From Megachile rotundata (Eukaryota; Arthropoda; Insecta; Hymenoptera; Megachilidae), in assembly GCF_050947335.1 (NCBI RefSeq), contig NW_027473314.1, positions 4,092,001 to 4,156,000 of the forward strand: a stretch of DNA of 64,000 nucleotides. Reading direction: 5' to 3'. The stretch's first letter is position 1, and each line of letters opens with the position of its first letter. The notes under the pieces are model-generated. The model saw only the letters and a list, made by a program, of their open reading frames with translations. It had not been told where the DNA came from and searched no databases. Shown here piece by piece: positions 47,973 through 63,000 of the stretch. The position numbers and the translations under genes are program-made.

Positions 47973-50900
47973 ACAATCACAATCATACAATCACAATCAT
48001 ACAATCACAATCATACAAATAACATCGTACAAATAAAATCATACAACCACAATCATACAATCACAATCATACAATCACAGTCATACAATCACAGTCATAC
48101 AATCACAGTCATACAATCACAATCATACAATCACAATCATACAATCACAATCATACAATCACAATCATACAATCACAATCATACAATCACAATCATACAA
48201 TCACAATCATACAATCACAATCATGCAATCACAATCATACAATCACAATCATACAATCGCAATATTGCAATCACAATCATACAATTAAAACCACACAATC
48301 ACAATCATACAATGACAATCATACAATCACAATCATTCAATCATAATCATACAATCACAGTCATACAATCACAATCATACAATCACAATCATATAATCAC
48401 AGTCATACAATCGCAATATTACAATCGCAATCATACAATCAGAATCATCCAATTAAAATCATACAATCACAATCATACAAAGACAATCATACAATCACAA
48501 TCATACAATCACAATCATACAATCGCAATCATGAAATCACAATCATACAATCACAATCATACAATTAAAATCATACAATCACCTTCATACAATCACAATC
48601 ATACAATCACAATCTTACAATCGCAATCATACAATCGCAATGTCACAATCACTACCATACAATCACAATCATACAATCACAATCATACAATCACAATCTT
48701 ACTATCACAATCATACAATCACACTCATACAATCACAATCATACAATCGCAATCATACAATCGCAATGTCACAATCACTATTATACAATCACAGTCATAC
48801 AATCACAATCATACAATCACAATCATACAATCACGATCATACAATCACGATCATACAATCACGATCATATAATCACGATCATACAATCACAATCATACAT
48901 CACAATCATACAATCACAATATTACAATCGCCATCATACAATCGCAATGTCACAATCACTATCATACAATCACAATCATACAATCACTATCGTACAATTA
49001 CAATCATACAAACGCAATCATACAATCACAATCATATAATCACAATTATACAATCACAATCATACAATCACCAGCATACAATCACAATCATACAATCACA
49101 ATCATACAATCACAATCATACAATCACAATCATACAATCACTGTCATACAATCACAATCATACAATCGCAATCATACAATCGTAATGTCACAATCACTAT
49201 CGTACAATCACATTCATACAATCACAATCATACAATCACGATCATACAATCACGATCATACAATCACGATCATACAATCACGATCATACAATCACGATCA
49301 TACAATCACAATCATACAATCGCAATATTACAATCGCAATCATACAATCGCAATGTCACAATCATTATCATACAGTCACAATCATACAATCACAATCATA
49401 CAATCCCAATCATTCAATCACAATCATACAATCACAATCATATAATCACAATCATACAATCACAATCATACAATCACCATCATACAATCACCATCATACA
49501 ATCACAATCACACAATCATAATCATATAATCACACTCATAAAATTGCAATCATACAATCGCAATCATACAATCACAATCATACAATCACAATCATACAAT
49601 CACAGTCATACAATCACAATCATACAATCACAATCATACAATCACAATCATACAATTAAAATCATACAATCACAATCATACAATGACACTCATACAATCA
49701 CAATCATACAATCACAATCATACAATCACAATCATACAATCACAATCATATAATCACAATCATGCAATCACAATCATACAATCAACATCATACAATCACA
49801 ATCATACAGTCGCAATCATGCAATCACAATCATACAATCACAATCATACAATCACAATCATACAATCACAATCATACAAATAACATCGTACAAATAAAAT
49901 CATACAACCACAATCATACAATCACAATCATACAATCACAATCATACAATCACAGTCATACAATCACAGTCATACAATCACAATCATACATTCACAATCA
50001 TACAATCACAATCATACATCACAATCATACAATCGCAATATTACAATCGCAATCATATAATCGCAATGTCACAATCACTATCATACAATCACAATCATAC
50101 AATCACTATCGTACAATCACAATCATACAAACGCAATCATACAATCACAATCATATAATCACAATTATACAATCACGATCATACAATCACGATCATACAA
50201 TCACGATCATACAATCACGATCATACAATCACGATCATACAATCACGATCATACAATCACGATCGTGCAATCACGATCATACAATCACAATCATACAATC
50301 ACAATCATACAATCACAATCATACAATCACAGTCATACAATCACAGTCATACAATCACAATCATGCAATCACAATCATACAATCAAAATCATACAATCAC
50401 AATCACACAGGCGCAATCATACAATCACAATCATACAATCACAATCATACAATTAAAATCATACAATCACAATCATACAATCGCAATCATACAATCACAA
50501 TCATACAATCACAATCATATAATCACAATCATACAATCACAATCATACAATCACCATCATACAATCACAATCATACAATCACCATCATACAATCACAATC
50601 ATACAATCATAATCATATAATCACACTCATTAAATTGCAATCATACAATCGCAATCATACAAACACAATCATAAAATCGCAATCATACAATCGCAATGTC
50701 ACAATCACAATCATACAATCACAATCATATAATCACAGTCATACAATCGCAATATTACAATCGCAATCATACAATCGCAATCATACAATCACAATCATCC
50801 AATTAAAATCATACAATCACAATCATACAATGACAATCATACAATCACAATCATACAATCACAATCATACAATCACAATCATACAATCACAATCATACAA

Positions 50901-52230
50901 TCACAATCATACAATCACAATCATACAATCACAATCATACAAAAGCAATCATACAATCACAATCATATAATCACAATTATACAATCACAATCATACAATC
51001 ACAAGCATACAATCACAATCATACAATCACAATCATGCAATCACAATCATACAATCAAAATCATACAATCACAATCACACAGTCGCAATCATACAATCAC
51101 AATCATACAATCACAATCATACAATTAAAATCATACAATCACAATCATACAATCACGATCATACAATCACGATCATACAATCACGATCATACAATCACGA
51201 TCATACAATCACGATCATACAATCACGATCATGCAATCACGATCATACAATCACAATCATACATCACAATCATACAATCGCAATATTACAATCGCAATCA
51301 TACAATCGCAATGTCACAATCACTATCATACAATCACAATCATACAATCACTATCGTACAATCACAATCATACAAACGCAATCATACAATCACAACCATA
51401 TAATCACAATTATACAATCACAATCATACAATCACAAGCATACAATCACAATCATACAATCACAATCATACAATCACAATCATACAATCTCAATCATGCA
51501 ATCACAATCATACAATCAAAATCATACAATCACACTCATACAATCACAATCATACAATCACAATCATACAATCACAATCATACAATCACAATCATACAAT
51601 CACAATCATACAATAAAAGTCATACAATCACAATCATACAATGACAATCATACAATCACAATCATACAATCACAATCATACAAACACAATCATACAATCA
51701 CAGTCATGCAATCACAATCATACAATCGCAATCATACAATCGCAATATCACAATCACTATCATACAATCACAATCATACAATCACAATCATACAATCACA
51801 GTCATACAATCAAAATCATACAATCGCAATGATACAATCACAATAATACAATCACAATCATAAAATCACAATCATACAATCAAAATCATACAATCACAAT
51901 CACACAGTCGCAATCATACAATCACAATCATACAATCACAATCATACAATTAAAATCATACAATCACAATCATACAATCACGATCATACAATCACGATCA
52001 TACAATCACGATCATACAATCACGATCATACAATCACGATCATGCAATCACGATCATACAATCACAATCATACATCACAATCATACAATCGCAATATTAC
52101 AATCGCAATCATATAATCGCAATGTCACAATCACTATCATACAATCACAATCATACAATCACTATCGTACAATCACAATCATACAAACGCAATCATACAA
52201 TCACAATCATATAATCACAATTATACAATC
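47973..52230. repeat. Block P, copy 2
   Basis: Matches to 22,048-26,290 include 22,373 to 48,312 (25,939 bp), 23,260 to 49,185 (25,925 bp), 23,823 to 49,762 and 25,096 to 51,035 (both 25,939 bp). The shift from 25,925 to 25,939 is one unit present near 49,340 and missing near 23,410. The two copies differ in a replaced section: an eight-unit GATC run at 50,169-50,280 here against canonical and CACCATC units at 24,150-24,240. The longest + strand open frame in the window (402 codons, 49,762-50,970) lies here. It is not a gene. Confidence 0.85.
50169..50280. repeat. Run of 8 GATC-containing units inside block P copy 2
   Basis: Eight CACGATC units end with GATCGTGCAATC. The order around the run matches 4,000-4,330 and 11,700-12,030, so this part of block P copy 2 carries a piece typical of the H blocks. 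Confidence 0.88.
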
Positions 52231-55200
52231 ACAATCATACAATCACAAGCATACAATCACAATCATACAATCACAATCATACAATCACAATCATACAATC
52301 ACAATCATACAATCACAATCATACAATCACAATCATACAATCACAATCATACAATCACAATCATACAATCACGGCCATACAATCACGATCATACAATCAC
52401 AATCATACAATCGCAATATTACAATCGCAATCATACAATCACAATCATACAATTAAAATCATACAATCACAATCATACAATGACAATCGTACAATCACAA
52501 TCATACAATCATAATCATACAATCACAATCATACAATCACAATCATACAATCACAATCATACAATCACAATCATATAATCACAGTCATACAATCGCAATA
52601 TTACAATCGCAATCATACAATCACAATCATCCAATTAAAATCATACAATCACAATCATACAATGACAATCATACAATCACAATCATACAATCAAAATCAT
52701 ACAATCGCAATGATACAATCACAATAATACAATCACAATCATAAAATCACAATCATACAACCACGATCATACAATCACGATCATACAATCACGATCACAC
52801 AATCACGATCACACAATCACGATCATACAATCACGATCATACAATCACGATCATACAATCACGATCATACAATCACGATCATACAATCACGATCATACAA
52901 TCACGATCATACAATCACGATCATGCAATCACGATCATACAATCACCATCATACAATCACAATCATACAATCACAATCATACAATCACAATCATACAATC
53001 ACAATCATACAAATAACATCATAGAAATAAAATCATACAACCACAATCATACAATCACAATCATACAATCACAGTCATACAATCACAGTCATACAATCAC
53101 AATCATACAATCACAATCATACAAATAACATCATACAAATAAAATCATAAAATCACAATCATACAATCACAGTCATACAATCACAGTCATACAATCACAA
53201 TCATACAATCGGAATCATACAATCGCAATGTCACAATCACTATCATACAATCACAATCATACAATCACAATCATACAATCACAATCATACAATCACAATC
53301 ATACAATCACAATCTTACTATCACAATCATACAATCACAATCATACAATCGCAATCATACAATCGCAATGTCACAATCACTATCATACAATCACAATCAA
53401 ACAATCGCAATCATACAATCACAATCATACAATCACAATCATACAATCACAACCATACAATCACAATCATACACTCACAATCATACAATCACAATCATAC
53501 AATCGCAATATTACAATCGCAATCATACAATCACGATCATACAATCACGATCATGCAATCACGATCATACAATCACAATCATACAATCACAATCATACAA
53601 TCACAATCATACAATCACAATCATACAAATAACATCATAGAAATAAAATCATACAACCACAATCATACAATCACAATCATACAATCACAGTCATACAATC
53701 ACAGTCATACAATCACAATCATACAATCACAATCATACAAATAACATCATACAAATAAAATCATAAAATCACAATCATACAATCACAGTCATACAATCAC
53801 AGTCATACAATCACAATCATACAATCGCAATCATACAATCGCAATGTCACAATCACTATCATACAATCACAATCATACAATCACAATCATCAATCACAAT
53901 CATACAATCACAATCATACAATCACAATCATACAATCACAATCATACAATCACAATCATACAATCACAATCATACAAATAACATCATACAAATAAAATCA
54001 TAAAATCACAATCATACAATCACAGTCATACAATCACAGTCATACAATCACAATCATACAATCGCAATCATACAATCGCAATGTCACAATCACTATCATA
54101 CAATCACAATCATACAATCACAATCATCAATCACAATCATACAATCACAATCATACAATCACAATCTTTCTATCACAATCATACAATCACAATCATACAA
54201 TCACAATCATACAATCACAATCATACAATCACAATCATACAATCGCAATGTCACAATCACTATCATACAATCACAATCATACAATCACAATCATACAATC
54301 ACAATCATACAATCACAATCATACAATCACAATCTTACTATCACAATCATACAATCACAATCATACAATCGCAATCATACAATCGCAATGTCACAATCAC
54401 TATCATACAATCACAATCAAACAATCGCAATCATACAATCACAATCATACAATCACAATCATACAATCACAACCATACAATCACCATCATACACTCACAA
54501 TCATACAATCACAGTCATACAATCAAAATCATACAATCACAATCATAAAATCACAATCATACAATCACGATCATACAATCACGATCATAAAATCACCATC
54601 CTACAATCACGATCATACAATCACGATCATACAATCACAATCATACAATCACAATCATACAATCGCAATATTACAATCGCAATCATACAATCACGATCAT
54701 ACAATCACGATCATGCAATCACGATCATACAATCACAATCATACAATCACAATCATACAATCACAATCATACAATCACAATCATACAAATAACATCATAG
54801 AAATAAAATCATACAACCACAATCATACAATCACAATCATACAATCACAGTCATACAATCACAGTCATACAATCACAATCATACAATCACAATCATACAA
54901 ATAACATCATACAAATAAAATCATAAAATCACAATCATACAATCACAGTCATACAATCACAGTCATACAATCACAATCATACAATCGCAATCATACAATC
55001 GCAATGTCACAATCACTATCATACAATCACAATTATACAATCACAATCATACAATCACAATCATACAATCACAATCATACAATCACAATCTTACTATCAC
55101 AATCATACAATCACAATCATACAATCGCAATCATACAATCGCAATGTCACAATCACTATCATACAATCACAATCAAACAATCACAATCATACAATCAAAA

Positions 55201-55997
55201 TCATACAATCACAATCATACAATCACAATCATACAATCACAATCATACAATCACAATCATACAATCACAATCATACAATCACAATCATGCAATAAAAGCC
55301 ATACAATCACAATCATACAATGACAATCATACAATCACAATCATACAAACACAATCATACAATCACAGTCATGCAATCACAATCATACAATCGCAATCAT
55401 ACAATCGCAATATCACAATCACTATCATACAATAACAATCATACAATCACAGTCATACAATCACAATCATACAATCACAATCATACAATCACAATCATAC
55501 AATCACAGTCATACAATCACAATCATACAATCGCAATCATACAATCGCAATGTCACAATCACTACCGTACAATCACAATCATACAATCACAATCATACAA
55601 TCACGATCATACAATCACGATCATACAATCACGATCATACAATCACAGTCATACAATCACAATCATACAATCACAATCATACAATCACAATCATACAATT
55701 AAAATCATACAATCACAATCATACAATGACAATCATACAATCACAATCATACAATCACAATCATACAATCACAATCATACAATCACAATCATATAATCAC
55801 AATCATGCAATCACAATCATACAATCACAGTCATACAATCACAGTCATACAATCACAATCATACAATCACAATCATACAAATAACATCATACAAATAAAA
55901 TCATAAAATCACAATCATACAATCACAGTCATACAATCACAGTCATACAATCACAGTCATACAATCACAATCATACAATCGCAATCATACAATCGCA
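52231..55997. repeat. Mixed segment between block P copy 2 and M copy 5
   Basis: Near-canonical units (52,230-52,370) and a CACGGCCAT unit at about 52,372 lead into a paragraph like 15,120-15,400, then a long GATC run. TCTTACTATC paragraphs (53,000-54,900) and a copy of the 19,775-20,400 stretch (from 55,004) follow. Two ATCATCAATC one-base-loss units are at about 53,890 and 54,127. A private TCTTTCTATC variant is at about 54,168. No gene is present. Confidence 0.8.
52757..52938. repeat. Run of 13 GATC-containing units not linked to module M
   Basis: Thirteen CACGATC units are present, the first preceded by CATACAACCAC. Two successive links read GATCACACAATC instead of GATCATACAATC, and the last unit follows CATGCAATC. 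The flanks differ from the M-associated runs. Confidence 0.9.
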
Positions 55998-56940
55998 ATG
56001 TCACAATCACTATCATACAATCACAATCATGCTATCACAATCATACAATCACAATCATACAATCACAATCATACAATCACAATCTTACTATCACAATCAT
56101 ACAATCACAATCATACAATCGCAATTATACAATCGCAATGTCACAATCACTATCATACAATCACAATCAAACAATCGCAATCATACAATCACAATCATAC
56201 AATCACAATCATACAATCGCAATCATACAATCGCAATGTCACAATCACTATTATACAATCACAGTCATACAATCACAATCACACAATCACAATCATACAA
56301 TCACGATCATACAATAAGAATCATGCAATTACAACCATGCGATCATAATCATGCAAGAACAATCATACAATCACAATCATGGAACCATAATCATACAATC
56401 ACAATCATACAATCACAATCATGCAAACGCAATCATACAATCACAAACATATAATCACAATCATACAATCACAATCATACAATCACAAGCATACAATCAC
56501 AATCATACAATCACAATCATAAAATCACAATCACGCAATCACAATCTTACTATCACAATCATACAATCACAGTCATACAATCACAATCATACAATCGCAA
56601 TCATACAATCGCAATGTCACAATCACCATCATACAATCACAATCAAACAATCTCAATCATACAATCACAATCATAAAATCACAATCACGCAATCACAATC
56701 TTACTATCACAATCATACAATCACAGTCATACAATCACAATCATACAATCGCAATCATACAATCGCAATGTCACAATCACCATCATACAATCACAATCAA
56801 ACAATCACAATCATACAATCACAATCATACAATCACAATCATACAATCACAATCATACAATCACAATCATACAATCACAGTCATACAATCAAAATCATAC
56901 AATCACAATGATACAATCACAATAATACAATCACAATCAT
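55998..56940. repeat. Marker module M, copy 5
   Basis: This full-length copy is 24,904 bp from M copy 2 (1,780 units minus 16 one-base losses, matching the 16 located between them) and 8,982 bp from copy 4. It carries the CATACAATC form found in copies 1 and 2. Confidence 0.93.
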
Positions 56941-57108
56941 AAAATCACGATCATACAATCACGATCATACAATCACGATCATACAATCACGATCATACAA
57001 TCACGATCATACAATCACGATCATACAATCACGATCATACAATCACGATCATACAATCACGATCATACAATCACGATCATACAATCACGATCATACAATC
57101 ACGATCAT
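56941..57108. repeat. Homogeneous run of 12 GATC-containing units after M copy 5
   Basis: Twelve units are present, with the first CGATC at 56,948 and the last at 57,102. Confidence 0.93.
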
Positions 57109-58900
57109 ACAATCACAATCATACAATCACAATCATACAAATAACATCGTACAAATAAAATCATACCACCACAATCATACAATCACAATCATACAATCAC
57201 AGTCATACAATCACAGTCATACAATCACAGTCATACAATCACAATCATACAATCACAATCATACAATCACAATCATACAATCACAATCATACAATCACAA
57301 TCATACAATCACAATCATAGAATCACAATCATACAATCACAATCATGCAATCACAATCATACAATCACAATCATACAATCGCAATATTGCAATCACAATC
57401 ATACAATTAAAACCACACAATCACAATCATACAATGACAATCATACAATCACAATCATTCAATCATAATCATACAATCACAGTCATACAATCACAATCAT
57501 ACAATCACAATCATATAATCACAGTCATACAATCGCAATATTACAATCGCAATCATACAATCAGAATCATCCAATTAAAATCATACAATCACAATCATAC
57601 AAAGACAATCATACAATCACAATCATACAATCACAATCATACAATCACAATCATACAATCGCAATCATGAAATCACAATCATACAATCACAATCATACAA
57701 TTAAAATCATACAATCACCTTCATACAATCACAATCATACAATCACAATCTTACAATCGCAATCATACAATCGCAATGTCACAATCACTACCATACAATC
57801 ACAATCATACAATCACAATCATACAATCACAATCTTACTATCACAATCATACAATCACACTCATACAATCACAATCATACAATCGCAATCATACAATCGC
57901 AATGTCACAATCACTATTATACAATCACAGTCATACAATCACAATCATACAATCACAATCATACAATCACGATCATACAATCACGATCATACAATCACGA
58001 TCATATAATCACGATCATACAATCACAATCATACATCACAATCATACAATCACAATATTACAATCGCCATCATACAATCGCAATGTCACAATCACTAACA
58101 TACAATCACAATCATACAATCACTATCGTACAATCACAATCATACAAACGCAATCATACAATCACAATCATATAATCACAATTATACAATCACAATCATA
58201 CAATCACCAGCATACAATCACAATCATACAATCACAATCATACAATCACAATCATACAATCACAATCATACAATCACTGTCATACAATCACAATCATACA
58301 ATCGCAATCATACAATCGTAATGTCACAATCACTATCGTACAATCACATTCATACAATCACAATCATACAATCACGATCATACAATCACGATCATACAAT
58401 CACGATCATACAATCACGATCATACAATCACGATCATACAATCACAATCATACAATCGCAATATTACAATCGCAATCATACAATCGCAATGTCACAATCA
58501 TTATCATACAGTCACAATCATACAATCACAATCATACAATCCCAATCATTCAATCACAATCATACAATCACAATCATATAATCACAATCATACAATCACA
58601 ATCATACAATCACCATCATACAATCACCATCATACAATCACAATCACACAATCATAATCATATAATCACACTCATAAAATTGCAATCATACAATCGCAAT
58701 CATACAATCACAATCATACAATCACAATCATACAATCACAGTCATACAATCACAATCATACAATCACAATCATACAATCACAATCATACAATTAAAATCA
58801 TACAATCACAATCATACAATGACACTCATACAATCACAATCATACAATCACAATCATACAATCACAATCATACAATCACAATCATACAATCACAATCATA
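57109..58900. repeat. Block P, copy 3 (left part)
   Basis: This segment matches 47,973-49,760 at 9,122-9,136 bp. The CATACCACC variant at about 57,163 is shared with the starts of block S copies 1 and 2 but not with block P copies 1 and 2. Private changes are CATAGAATC at about 57,317 and CACTAACATAC at about 58,096. Confidence 0.87.
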
Positions 58901-60062
58901 TAATCACAATCATGCAATCACAATCATACAATCAACATCATACAATCACAATCATACAGTCGCAATCATGCAATCACAATCATACAATCACAATCATACA
59001 ATCACAATCATACAATCACAATCATACAAATAACATCGTACAAATAAAATCATACAACCACAATCATACAATCACAATCATACAATCACAGTCATACAAT
59101 CACAGTCATACAATCACAATCATACATTCACAATCATACAATCACAATCATACAATCACAATCATACAATCACAATCATACAATCACAATCATACAATCA
59201 CAATCATACAATCACAATCACACAATCACAATCATACAATCGCAATATTACAATCACAATCATACAATTAAAACCATACAATCACAATCATACAATGACA
59301 ATCATACAATCACAATCATACAATCATAATCATACAATCACAATCATACAATCACAATCATACAATCACAATCATATAATCACAGTCATAAAATCGTAAT
59401 ATTACAATCGCAATCATACAATCACAATCATCCAATTAAAATCATACAATCACAATCATACAATGAAAATCATACAATCACAATCATACAATCACAATCA
59501 TACAATCGCAATCATGAAATCACAATCATACAATCACAATCATACAATCACAATCATACAATCACAATCATATAATCACAATCATGCAATCACAATCATA
59601 CAATCAACATCATACAATCACAATCATACAGTCGCAATCATGCAATCACAATCATACAATCACAATCATACAATCACAATCATACAATCACAATCATACA
59701 ATCACAATCATACAATCACAATCATACAATCACAATCATACAATCACAATCACACAATCACAATCATACAATCGCAATATTACAATCACAATCATACAAT
59801 TAAAACCATACAATCACAATCATACAATGACAATCATACAATCACAATCATACAATCATAATCATACAATCACAATCATACAATCACAATCATACAATCA
59901 CAATCATATAATCACAGTCATAAAATCGTAATATTACAATCGCAATCATACAATCACAATCATCCAATTAAAATCATACAATCACAATCATACAATGAAA
60001 ATCATACAATCACAATCATACAATCACACTCATACAATCACAATCATACATTCGCAATCATA
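58901..60062. repeat. Segment with a 532-bp local tandem duplication
   Basis: The CATAAAATCGTAATATTAC variant is at about 59,387 and again 532 bp (38 units) downstream at 59,919. The ATCAACATC unit preceded by CATGCAATC is at about 58,912 and again at 59,584 (672 bp, 48 units). TTAAAACCATAC and CAATGAAAATC units accompany each copy. No gene is present. Confidence 0.87.
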
Positions 60063-63000
60063 CAATCGCGATGTCGCAATCACTATTATACAATCACAGT
60101 CATAAAATCACAATCATACAATCACAATCATACAATTAAAATCATACAATCACAATCATACAATGACAATCATACAATCACAATCATACAATCACAATCA
60201 TACAATCACAATCATACAATCACAATCATACAATCACAATCATACAATCACAATCATACAATCACAATCATATAATCACAGTCATGCAATCACAATCATA
60301 CAATCAACATCATACAATCACAATCATACAGTCGCAATATTACAATCGCAATCATACAATCGCAATGTCACAATCCCTATCATACAATCACAATCATACA
60401 ATCACTATCGTACAATCACAATCAAACAAACGCAATCATGCAATCACAATCATATAATCACAATTATACAATCACAATCATACAATCACAAGCACACAAT
60501 CACAATCATACAATCACAATCATACAATCACAATCATACAATCACAGTCATACAATCACAATCATACAATCGCAATCATACAATCGTAATGTCACAATCA
60601 CTATCGTACAATCACATTCATACAATCACAATCATACAATCACGATCATACAATCACGATCATACAATCACGATCATACAATCACGATCATACAATCACA
60701 ATCATACAATCGCAATATTACAATCGCAATCATAAAATCGCAATGTCACAATCATTATCATACAGTCACAATCATACAATCACAATCATACAATCCTAAT
60801 CATTCAATCTCAATCATACAATCACAATCATATAATCACAATCATACAATCACAATCATACAATCACCATCATACAATCACCATCATACAATCACAATCA
60901 CACAATCATAATCATATAATCACACTCATAAAATTGCAATCATACAATCGCAATCATACAATCACAATCATACAATCACAATCATACAATCACAGTCATA
61001 CAATCACAATCATACAATCACAATCATACAATCACAATCATACAATTAAAATCATACAATCACAATCATACAATGACACTCATACAATCACAATCATACA
61101 ATCACAATCATACAATCACGATGATACTATCACGATCATACAATCACGATCATATAATCACGATCATACAATCACAATCATACATCACAATCATACAATC
61201 GCAATATTACAATCGCAATCATACAATCGCAATGTCACAATCATTATCATACAGTCACAATCATACAATCACAATGATACAATCCTAATCATTCAATCTC
61301 AATCATACAATCACAATCATACAATCACAATCATACAAATAACATCGTACAAATAAAATCATACAACCACAATCATACAATCACAATCATACAATCACAG
61401 TCATACAATCACAGTCATACAATCACAATCATACAATCACAATCATACAATCACAATCATACAATCACAATCATACAATCACAATCATACAATCACAATC
61501 ATACAATCACAATCATACAATCACAATCATACAATCACAATCATACAATCACAATCATACAATCACAATCATACAATCGCAATATTACAATCACAATCAT
61601 ACAACTAAAACCATACAATCAAAATCATACAATGACAATCATACAATCACAATCATACAATCATAATCATACAATCACAATCATACAATCACAATCATAC
61701 AATCACAATCATATAATCACAGTCATAAAATCGCAATATTACAATCGCAATCATACAATCACAATCATCCAATTAAAATCATACAATCACAATCATACAA
61801 TGACAATCATACAATCACAATCATACAATCACAATCATACAATCGCAATCATGAAATCACAATCATACAATCACAATCATACAATTAAAATCATACAATC
61901 ACAATCATACAATCACAATCATACAATCACAATCTTACAATCGCAATCATACAATCGCAATGTCACAATCACTATCATACAATCACAATCATACAATCAC
62001 AATCATACAATCACAATCTTACTATCACAATCATACAATCACACTCATACAACCACAATCATACAATCGCAATCATACAATCGCAATGTCACAATCACTA
62101 TTATACAATCACAGTCATACAATCACAATCATACAATCATAATCATACAATCACGATCATACTTTCACGATCATACAATCACGATCATATAATCACGATC
62201 ATACAATCACAATCATACATCACAATCATACAATCGCAATATTACAATCGCAATCATACAATCGCAATGTCACAATCCCTATCATACAATCACAATCATA
62301 CAATCACTATCGTACAATCACAATCAAACAAACGCAATCATACAATCACAATCATATAATCACAATTATACAATCACAATCATACAATCACAAGCACACA
62401 ATCACAATCATACAATCACAATCATACAATCACAATCATACAATCACAGTCATACAATCACAATCATACAATCGCAATCATACAATCGTAATGTCACAAT
62501 CACTATCGTACAATCACATTCATACAATCACAATCATACAATCACGATCATACAATCACGATCATACAATCACGATCATACAATCACGATCATACAATCA
62601 CGATCATACAATCACAATCATACAATCGCAATATTACAATCGCAATCATACAATCGCAATGTCACAATCATTATCATACAGTCACAATCATACAATCACA
62701 ATCATACAATCCTAATCATTCAATCTCAATCATACAATCACAATCATATAATCACAATCATACAATCACAATCATACAATCACCATCATACAATCACCAT
62801 CATACAATCACAATCACACAATCATAATCATATAATCACACTCATAAAATTGCAATCATACAATCGCAATCATACAATCACAATCATACAATCACAATCA
62901 TACAATCACAGTCATACAATCACAATCATACAATCACATTCATACAATCACAATCATACAATTAAAATCATACAATCACAATCATACAATGACACTCATA

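Larger units (their letters stand above)
43230..48560. repeat. Block T, copy 2 of the 5.3 kb tandem duplication
   Basis: This copy starts about 30-70 bp after the CATGAAATC unit at 43,199, where block P order breaks off and a canonical run leads into an ACAAATAACATCAT unit (43,271, matching 38,331). It keeps the 392 bp at 44,994-45,385 that copy 1 lacks. It then runs through M copy 4 and rejoins normal block P order at about 48,540. Confidence 0.9.
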
